A stretch of 12,469 nucleotides of DNA from Treponema sp. Its GTDB lineage: Bacteria > Spirochaetota > Spirochaetia > Treponematales > Breznakiellaceae. Below the pieces are notes generated by a model. The model was not told the DNA's origin and made no database searches. It was given only the letters and a program-made list of their open reading frames with translations. Below, piece after piece: positions 5,962 through 12,469 of the stretch (position 1 is its first letter; each line of letters begins with the position of its first letter). Location of the stretch: assembly GCA_031275515.1 (NCBI GenBank), contig JAISOQ010000018.1:1-12469 (forward strand). The letters run 5' to 3'. A program made the translations under genes and the position numbers.

Positions 5962-5980
5962 CGGAGCCATCAGGCTGCCG
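5962..5980. terminator. Weak hairpin between convergent lysS and lptD-like genes
   Basis: The 50-bp gap between the lysS stop and the lptD-like stop holds a hairpin: CGGAGCC (5962-5968), loop ATCA, then GGCTGCCG (5973-5980) with one bulged G. The nearest T-run on the plus strand (5999-6004) is about 18 nt further on, so this is not a standard intrinsic terminator. A role in ending either transcript is only suggested by position. Confidence 0.3.
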
Positions 5981-6002
5981 GATGCAATGCGTCTGACCCT
6001 TT

Positions 6003-9000
6003 TTATCGAATCTCAAGGACCTCTTTATCATAATAGATGTCCGTCTTTATCTCGGTGATAGGGGTCCATTGGACTATGAAAGAAATCGTGTTGTTGAATT
6101 TATAATTTCTCTCTCCGGTGGGCAGATAGGGGGAAATGGTCCAGTCCAATTTAGCGGTCCAGTCTCCCAGATAGTGAGTCAGGGCAATTTTGAAAGATTT
6201 CAGCTTGAATCCTGAATCCATCCGCATCTGTTTATCATCAAACCGGAAAGAGTTGAGGAGGTCTACAAAAAAATTCTTCTCTCCCGGTATCTCCTTGGGA
6301 AGGTTAACAAAGGGAAAGTCCTGAAAGTACCGCATTACGACACTATTCTTGGAAGATGTACTAAATTCAAGATCAAGGAATTTAGAAATGCCCAGCTTAA
6401 AGCCGAGGGAAAAATCTAATTGTGAAAAACTGTAGCGCTGAAGATCAAACGTCAGGGTGGTATTGGGGACAACCGAAAGGGAAATCCTGCCGTTCCATAA
6501 TTCTTGCTTCGCAAAGGTATTTGAGTAACTAAACTTGAGAGCCTGGGGATTCAGTTTTTCTTCTGCCCCCGCCGGCTGTATCCAGCCCTGACCGTCCACG
6601 AGTTCATAGGGTTTGGAACGGGAGGCATTGAACGCAGCGGTAAATTTGTTCAGGGTAAGGGAAGAGCTCATGCCGGTAAATTCTTCAAGGTCCGGATCAA
6701 AGGTAAACTGCTGTACGGCCTGATAGTTGGGAGCGAATTTAAGGGTCTCCGTGAATTTAAGAGGGTCGAATTTCCGATCATCCTCGAAAGGGTTGATGAT
6801 TTTCTGACTGGCGGAGGTTTCGGAAATCCACGCCCTGACAGTGGCGCTGCCGGAAAGCGTGTTCTGCTCAGGCGGCAGATCGGACGCCAACGACAGGGTT
6901 TGCTCCTTGCCAAATACCGAAGCGTTAAGGTTTGCCTGAGCTTGATGGGCATCCAGCTTATCCCGGTGCCATTCGCCCCATTCAATATCCCATTCGGGGC
7001 TGTCCACGGAATTATTGAATACTGATTTTGCGACAAGCCCCCGAAGGGTGTATTGAAAATTGGTATTGCCCCATAGGGAACTGCGGAAGAAAGGTTTAAT
7101 CGTCGTAATACTTTCGGCAGAAGTGGTAAACAGGGTGGCGGCATTCAGCCTTCGCTGGGCGTTATCCCGTTCCGTCTGAGTATCATAATCTTCGGCTTCC
7201 TCATTCATCAAGGAATATCCCTGCCACGCGGCATTCCCGTACACCCTGAATTTTGTGGTATACGCGCTGGTGTTGACGTCGGTCAATGAAAAAGCAACGC
7301 TGCCGTCGGTTCTAAGGGAAGTAAGAACAGAAGAAATATCGCCCCAGTCTACATCTTCTTTTGTCGGCCAATTCGTCGAATTAGACCGGAACTGAAGTTC
7401 CGACGCCCCGGCAGGGTTGAACTGGTACTCTATCGAAAACCGGGAACTTCCGAATTTGGGCAGATCGAACTTCTGGCTTAAAACCGGAGGCGTAAGATGA
7501 TAGGGGTCCGCGCTTACTCCCGCCGCCTCGTTCTGTTCCGGAACCGCCCAGGGAGAACGGGGTACGCCTATGTTTTTAAACGGATCTTCCGGCGCTTCGG
7601 CCTGAGCCTGGCTTGTCTGGCTGGTCTGAGGAGTCTGGGTTGTATTCGGCAGCTGCAAGGGTTTCCCCTGGATAGAAGCGCTGAGAGAGAGGATGGTTAA
7701 TTTATCAGGGTAAAAGAAGGAATCATCCGGCGAAGTATGAGGAGCGATCCTGCCGGAAGCGCTTGAGCTGCTGAGGGAGGCTCTGTTCCCAAAGGAAATT
7801 GAACTGGATATAATGGACAATGCCAGGCTTGAAATATACGGATTCAGAGCCGTTATTTTAGGCGACAGGGAACTGTTCATCTGCAAACTATACGACCCCA
7901 GGTAATTGGAAAGATAATCCTCCGATGATTCCCCTCCATCTTTCAGCATCTTAACCCAATCCATTTCCTCGGACCGGTTTAAAAAATCACGATTGACGTA
8001 CCGGTCCGAATAAAAGGGAAAGTTCCAATTTAAAGAACCGTAAGTTCCTGAAAGGGAACCTTTGGCTTCCAGCCGGTAACGGAAAGGAACCTCGGTAGAG
8101 AACATGCGGGATTTATTCCATTCGCTGGAACTGACATCGGCTGAAAAGGGAGAATAAAAATTACCCGAATTAAGAAGATAAATGTTCCGGGTAAATCCTA
8201 ATCCTGCGGATATAGTCTGAGCCCCCAGGATGCCTTTCCGGGGAAGGGCTGCTTCTGTTCCCAGGTAGCCTCCCATATTTGCATACCAGTCCGCTAACAG
8301 GGAAAGGCGGGTATCGTTGGGATCCACAGATTTTTTATTTGTACTCCGCAGGAATATTCCCTCCCGGATTTTTACGTTGTCCGCGCTGTTCCCCAGGATT
8401 CTCGTGATGGAACTCTCGGAAGTCGATGTTGACTGAGGACGGCCTAAAATATACGTGGTAGTTTGAATAAAATTTCCCTCCCGCGACCGGGTTCCCAATA
8501 CAGGACGGAAGATCAACTCATTGGCAGGATAAAAGAAGAAAGGAATATACAGTACCGGTATGTTTCCCACTTTCAGGACCGCATTAAAGATAGCCCAGTC
8601 AGACCCCGGAAGCAGCCACAGTTTGGAAGCGCTTATGGACCAGTAGGATTCCTCCGATTTTCCGGTGGTAATTTCAGACCTGCTGAGAATCGTTACGTCC
8701 TCGTTATTCCGGGTAATCAGGGTTCCCGAAAACCGGTAGACCGTATCGCCCTGGGTAAGGGACCGCTCTGAAACGCTGTCCATAAAAACACTGGACCAGT
8801 CATCCAGGTTAACCACAATGGATTCTCCCCGGAACGTCTCCTTGGTGTCTCCCTCTTCTTTTACATATTCTACCCCGCCCGAAGCGGACATGATGTTCCG
8901 TGTCCGGTTATAAAGAATTTCCCACGCATGGATGCGGTGTACCGCTTCTCCATCTTTGAGAGTGACCAGCACATCCCCGCGCAGCCGGGCGTATTCCTCA

Positions 9001-9533
9001 TCCACCGCCTCGAGGGTAAAGTATTCGGTACTCCTCGCGGACTCAATAATGATAGTTTTTTTCTTTGACGCCGCCGCATCTTTGTCCTGCCTCTCTGCCG
9101 GCAGGCCTCTAAGATTGTAATAATCCCGCAGCCGGTTCGCCAAAGTTTCTTTACTCCCGCCTTCGCTCAAACCCAGGCTGCGGCACCATCTGGCAAGCTC
9201 ATTCAACGTCGAGGTCTTGATGTCCAGTTCCAGTATCCTGGCCTCAGGCGATATTTCTTCTGCCGGGGGCTCCTCCACTCCGGCTTCGTCTTCCACCGGT
9301 TCGTCCGTTTCGGCTTCCTCCGTCCCGGCCTCGCCCTCCGCCGGTTCACCGCCGGCTTCCGGCAGGGAGTCCGGGGCGGAGACCGGAGTATCGCCATCCG
9401 CCTCCTGGCCGAACACCGGAACCTGCACGACAAGATACAAAAAGAACAGGATGAAACAGGAACCCCGCAGAACCCGGAACAAGGCTCTCTGAGGTCCGGG
9501 CAATCTTTCGCGGAAAAAACCGGCTGTTTTCAT
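6003..9533 (-). CDS. lptD: LptD/OstA-like outer-membrane beta-barrel protein with SAP-like motif
   Basis: The 1176-residue product has a basic start and a hydrophobic stretch (about 25-41) ending in VFGQ, a likely signal peptide with cleavage near 42-43. Residues 44-96 are acidic and low in complexity. Residues 105-139 (WCRSLGLSEGGSKETLANRL) resemble a SAP helix-extended-helix motif. About 157-305 match an OstA/LptA-type beta-jellyroll (RLRGDVLVTLKDGEAVHRIHA begins it). VLYIPFFFYPANE, followed by FRPVLGTRSREG and TTTYILG, is the join to the barrel seen in spirochaetal LptD-like proteins. The rest, to 1176, is rich in alternating strands, with a Thr/Gln-rich insert near 630-645. LptD inserts lipopolysaccharide into the outer leaflet; since T. 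pallidum lacks LPS, the cargo here is uncertain. E. coli LptD is about 780 residues, so this is much longer. It ends in EIR without a terminal aromatic residue. It overlaps uvrA by 4 bp and lacks its own ribosome site. Confidence 0.82.
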   Translation of the reverse strand: MKTAGFFRERLPGPQRALFRVLRGSCFILFFLYLVVQVPVFGQEADGDTPVSAPDSLPEAGGEPAEGEAGTEEAETDEPVEDEAGVEEPPAEEISPEARILELDIKTSTLNELARWCRSLGLSEGGSKETLANRLRDYYNLRGLPAERQDKDAAASKKKTIIIESARSTEYFTLEAVDEEYARLRGDVLVTLKDGEAVHRIHAWEILYNRTRNIMSASGGVEYVKEEGDTKETFRGESIVVNLDDWSSVFMDSVSERSLTQGDTVYRFSGTLITRNNEDVTILSRSEITTGKSEESYWSISASKLWLLPGSDWAIFNAVLKVGNIPVLYIPFFFYPANELIFRPVLGTRSREGNFIQTTTYILGRPQSTSTSESSITRILGNSADNVKIREGIFLRSTNKKSVDPNDTRLSLLADWYANMGGYLGTEAALPRKGILGAQTISAGLGFTRNIYLLNSGNFYSPFSADVSSSEWNKSRMFSTEVPFRYRLEAKGSLSGTYGSLNWNFPFYSDRYVNRDFLNRSEEMDWVKMLKDGGESSEDYLSNYLGSYSLQMNSSLSPKITALNPYISSLALSIISSSISFGNRASLSSSSASGRIAPHTSPDDSFFYPDKLTILSLSASIQGKPLQLPNTTQTPQTSQTSQAQAEAPEDPFKNIGVPRSPWAVPEQNEAAGVSADPYHLTPPVLSQKFDLPKFGSSRFSIEYQFNPAGASELQFRSNSTNWPTKEDVDWGDISSVLTSLRTDGSVAFSLTDVNTSAYTTKFRVYGNAAWQGYSLMNEEAEDYDTQTERDNAQRRLNAATLFTTSAESITTIKPFFRSSLWGNTNFQYTLRGLVAKSVFNNSVDSPEWDIEWGEWHRDKLDAHQAQANLNASVFGKEQTLSLASDLPPEQNTLSGSATVRAWISETSASQKIINPFEDDRKFDPLKFTETLKFAPNYQAVQQFTFDPDLEEFTGMSSSLTLNKFTAAFNASRSKPYELVDGQGWIQPAGAEEKLNPQALKFSYSNTFAKQELWNGRISLSVVPNTTLTFDLQRYSFSQLDFSLGFKLGISKFLDLEFSTSSKNSVVMRYFQDFPFVNLPKEIPGEKNFFVDLLNSFRFDDKQMRMDSGFKLKSFKIALTHYLGDWTAKLDWTISPYLPTGERNYKFNNTISFIVQWTPITEIKTDIYYDKEVLEIR

Positions 9534-12469
9534 GTATGCCGGGAATTACCATGCCGGCCCTGCCGGCTCCTTTCCAGGGCATCTTTAATGTACGCGCCCG
9601 TATAGGACCCCTGAAAAACAGCAACTTCTTCCGGAGTCCCCGTAGTAATCACGCTGCCCCCCCGGTCCCCGCCTTCGGGCCCCAGGTCTATGAGATAATC
9701 CGCCTGGAGAAGCACATCCAGGTTGTGTTCGATCATCACTACTGTGTTCCCCTGATCCGCCAGGCGCTGGATCACTTCCATAAGCTGCTTTACATCCGCA
9801 AAGTGAAGGCCCGTGGTGGGTTCGTCCAGTATGTACAAGGTCTTGCCCGTGGAACGTTTGGATAGTTCCAAAGCCAGTTTGACCCGCTGGGCTTCCCCTC
9901 CCGAAAGGGTCAGGGCGGACTGGCCGAGCTTGACATACCCAAGCCCCACCGAAAGGAGGGTGTCCATCTTCCGGGCTATCTGGGGGATAGGCGCAAAGAA
10001 GGCCGCCGCTTCCTCTATGGTCATGTCCAGCACGTCGGCGATATTCTTCCCCTTATAGCGGATTTCCAGGGTTTCCTTATTGAACCGCTGGCCGCGGCAC
10101 ACGTCACAGGTGATGTACACGTCAGGGAGGAAATTCATCTCGATCTTAATGGTCCCATCCCCCTGGCAGTTCTCGCACCTGCCGCCCCGGACATTGAAAG
10201 AAAACCGTCCGGGTTTATACCCCCGCATCTTGGCTTCGGGAAGGCCGGCGAACAGGTCCCGTATCGCGGTAAACACCCCCACATAGGTCGCGGGGTTTGA
10301 CCGGGGGGTCCTGCCTATGGGACTCTGATCTATGTCTATAACCTTGTCGATAAACTCCATCCCTTCGATGCCCCGGTAGGCCCCCTCCGGGTGGCTTGAG
10401 TTGTGGAGCCGGTTCGCCAGCGCAGGATACAACACGTCCGAAAGGAGAGTCGATTTTCCGGACCCCGAAACCCCGGTTATACAGGCAAACACCCCCAGGG
10501 GTATCTCCACATCTATATTTTTAAGGTTATGCTCCGTGGCGCCTAAGATACGGAGGAAATTTCCGTTTCCCTTGCGCCGCTCTTCGGGGATTTCCATAAA
10601 CAGGGTTCCGGCAAGGTACCGCCCGGTAAGGCTTTTTTCCACCTTCATCACCTCTTCGGGAGTCCCCCGGGCCACTACCTGCCCGCCATGTACCCCCGCG
10701 CCGGGCCCCAGGTCTACGATGTAGTCCGCGGTTCTCAGAGTCTGCTCATCGTGTTCTACCACAATGAGGGTATTCCCCAGGTTGCGGAGGTACAGGAGCG
10801 TGTCGATAAGCCGCTGATTATCCCGCTGGTGAAGCCCTATAGACGGCTCGTCCAGGATGTAGAGGACCCCCACAAGGCTCGACCCTATCTGCGTGGCAAG
10901 GCGTATACGCTGAGCTTCCCCGCCGGACAGGGTGGCGGACTTCCGCTCCAGGGTAAGGTAGTCCAGCCCTACATTCTTCATAAAGCCCAAACGGGCGATT
11001 ATCTCCTTGAGGATCTGTCCGGCGATCTTCTTTTCTGTCTCGGTGAATGTGATGGTCTCGAAAAACTTCAGGGAATCCGCCACCGAAAGGCTTGAGAGAT
11101 CCCAGATGTTAAGCTCATTTTTCCCTTTTCCTATGGTCACCCCCAGGACTTCACTCTTGAGCCGCTTCCCCCCGCAGTCCTCGCAGGGTTTCTGGCTCAT
11201 GAATTTTTCCAGCCATTCCTTAATACCCGGCGACTGGGTTTCAAAGTAGCGGCGCCGTAAATCCTCCAGGATGCCGGGGAACCGGGACTGGTATTCAAAC
11301 CGGCCCGTCTTATCCCGGTTTTCATATTTTATTTTGATTTCTTCTTTGCTGCCATAGAGTATGGCATCCATCACCTTTTTGGGGAGGTTTTTGAGGGGGG
11401 TATCCAGGCTGAATTTGTAGTGTTTCGCCAGGCTCTCGAAGCGGCTCCGGTGCCAGGCCGAATCGGGGTTATAGGGTACCACGCCCCCTTCGTTGAAGGA
11501 CAGGGACCGGTTGGGGATGACCAGAGCCGGATCGAACTCCATCTTGGCCCCCAAACCTGAACAGGAAGGGCAGGCCCCGAAAGGATTATTAAAAGAAAAA
11601 AGCCGGGGCTGAAGTTCCGGTATGGAAATGCCGCAGTCAGGACAGGCGTTCTTCTGGGAGAAAAAATACTCCCTGTTCTTTCTCTCCCCATGGGGAACAG
11701 GCTGCGAAGGATCCTGGGTTACAGAGTCTTGTCCCCCTTTTCCCGGTTCCTCACTCACCAGGGCCAGCATGATGCCGTCGGCTGCTTCCAGGGCGGCCTC
11801 CACGGACTCGGCAAGCCGGGAACGGATGTCCGGCCCGATAACCAGGCGGTCCACCACGATTTCTATCGTATGTTTTTTCTGCTTATCCAATTTTATCGCC
11901 GCCCCATCGTCGAGATTCACGAGTATCCCGTCTATCCGGGCCCGGGCAAATCCCGCTTTTTTGGCGTCTTCCAGGATCTTCTGGTGCTCCCCCTTCTTTC
12001 CCCGTATCACCGGCGCTAAAAGCTGTATCCGCGTCCCTTTCCCCAGCCCCAGAATAGTGTCGATGATTGAATCTACCGGCTGTTCCCGGATTTCCCGCCC
12101 GCACTGGGGACAATGGGGGATCCCTATCCGGGCGTAGAGCAGGCGGTAATAATCGTAAATTTCCGTCACCGTCCCCACGGTAGACCGGGGGTTGCGGTGG
12201 GTAGTTTTTTGTTCTATAGAAATGGCCGGAGAGAGCCCCTCAATATAGTCCAGATCGGGTTTATCCATACGGCCTAAGAATTGCCGGGCATAGGCGGAAA
12301 GACTCTCCACATAACGCCGCTGCCCTTCTGCAAATATGGTATCAAACGCAAGAGAACTTTTTCCCGAACCCGAAAGGCCGGAAATTACGATAAGCTTGTC
12401 CCGGGGAAGCTCCAGATCGATATTTTTAAGATTGTGTTCCCGGGCTCCTTTGATGATAAGTTTTTCCAT
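9530..12469 (-). CDS. uvrA: UvrABC excinuclease subunit A
   Basis: The 979-residue ATPase finds bulky DNA lesions with UvrB at the start of nucleotide excision repair. It has two ABC modules. Walker A motifs are GLSGSGKS (31-38) and GVSGSGKS (666-673, Lys672). The signatures are LSGGEAQRIRLA (from 514) and LSGGEAQRVKLA (from about 855), followed by YILDEPSIGLH and YILDEPTTGLH. Zinc ligands are visible: C276/C279 with C300/C303, and C765/C768 with C788/C791 in the spacing C-x2-C-x19-C-x2-C. Two further pairs at C120/C123 and C429/C432 suit a third zinc site. A polar insert (about 244-265) before C276 helps explain a length slightly above the usual 940. The start MEKLIIKGAREHNLKNI aligns with the known UvrA start, so the gene appears complete although the ATG is the last codon of the window and its ribosome site is not visible. 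Its TGA overlaps the ATG of the lptD-like gene. Confidence 0.97.
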   Translation of the reverse strand: MEKLIIKGAREHNLKNIDLELPRDKLIVISGLSGSGKSSLAFDTIFAEGQRRYVESLSAYARQFLGRMDKPDLDYIEGLSPAISIEQKTTHRNPRSTVGTVTEIYDYYRLLYARIGIPHCPQCGREIREQPVDSIIDTILGLGKGTRIQLLAPVIRGKKGEHQKILEDAKKAGFARARIDGILVNLDDGAAIKLDKQKKHTIEIVVDRLVIGPDIRSRLAESVEAALEAADGIMLALVSEEPGKGGQDSVTQDPSQPVPHGERKNREYFFSQKNACPDCGISIPELQPRLFSFNNPFGACPSCSGLGAKMEFDPALVIPNRSLSFNEGGVVPYNPDSAWHRSRFESLAKHYKFSLDTPLKNLPKKVMDAILYGSKEEIKIKYENRDKTGRFEYQSRFPGILEDLRRRYFETQSPGIKEWLEKFMSQKPCEDCGGKRLKSEVLGVTIGKGKNELNIWDLSSLSVADSLKFFETITFTETEKKIAGQILKEIIARLGFMKNVGLDYLTLERKSATLSGGEAQRIRLATQIGSSLVGVLYILDEPSIGLHQRDNQRLIDTLLYLRNLGNTLIVVEHDEQTLRTADYIVDLGPGAGVHGGQVVARGTPEEVMKVEKSLTGRYLAGTLFMEIPEERRKGNGNFLRILGATEHNLKNIDVEIPLGVFACITGVSGSGKSTLLSDVLYPALANRLHNSSHPEGAYRGIEGMEFIDKVIDIDQSPIGRTPRSNPATYVGVFTAIRDLFAGLPEAKMRGYKPGRFSFNVRGGRCENCQGDGTIKIEMNFLPDVYITCDVCRGQRFNKETLEIRYKGKNIADVLDMTIEEAAAFFAPIPQIARKMDTLLSVGLGYVKLGQSALTLSGGEAQRVKLALELSKRSTGKTLYILDEPTTGLHFADVKQLMEVIQRLADQGNTVVMIEHNLDVLLQADYLIDLGPEGGDRGGSVITTGTPEEVAVFQGSYTGAYIKDALERSRQGRHGNSRHT

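Noticed and set aside
11622..12137. Long plus-strand frame (171 codons) opposite uvrA
   Set aside because: It is antisense to conserved UvrA coding sequence and its Ser/Arg/Pro-rich product is typical of a shadow frame.

Overview
The window looks like a piece of a spirochaete chromosome, most likely a Treponema of roughly 50% GC such as the termite-gut species. That placement is an inference. It rests on three things: uvrA followed by a very long OstA/LptD-type outer-membrane gene (I recall the same pair in T. pallidum as TP0514/TP0515), the style of the membrane-anchored GAF hybrid kinase, and the LptD motifs. No search was possible.

Layout. Positions 1-74 (minus) hold the first 25 codons of a tatD-family nuclease gene running off the left edge. 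Positions 75-530 are a divergent, partly AT-rich intergenic region. It holds a large imperfect palindrome next to tatD, short direct repeats and a near-consensus sigma-70 promoter. That promoter drives a plus-strand gene (531-1304) for an unusual DNA-binding protein: a HigA-type helix-turn-helix, a histone-H1-like Lys/Ala/Pro segment, an AT-hook, and an acidic tail of 6-residue repeats. No HigB toxin gene lies beside it.

Positions 1305-1621 are non-coding and packed with dyads: a near-perfect four-way-junction (cloverleaf) element with matching flanking trinucleotides, an abutting 17-bp stem-loop, three 9-bp CGGATT-type repeats inside an inverted repeat, and a 12-bp palindrome. Then comes a 916-residue hybrid histidine kinase (1622-4372; six membrane segments, GAF, HisKA, HATPase, two receiver domains). 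A class II lysyl-tRNA synthetase (4408-5952) follows, whose -10 box lies so close to its ATG that a leaderless mRNA is likely.

From the right edge, on the minus strand, uvrA (12469-9530) overlaps by 4 bp an LptD-like outer-membrane gene (9533-6003), which converges on lysS. The LptD-like protein carries a SAP-like helical motif between its signal peptide and its OstA domain.

Most of the window is housekeeping: DNA repair (uvrA, tatD), translation (lysS), envelope assembly (lptD-like) and signalling (the kinase). The unusual material is the histone-like HTH protein and the structured intergenic region after it.
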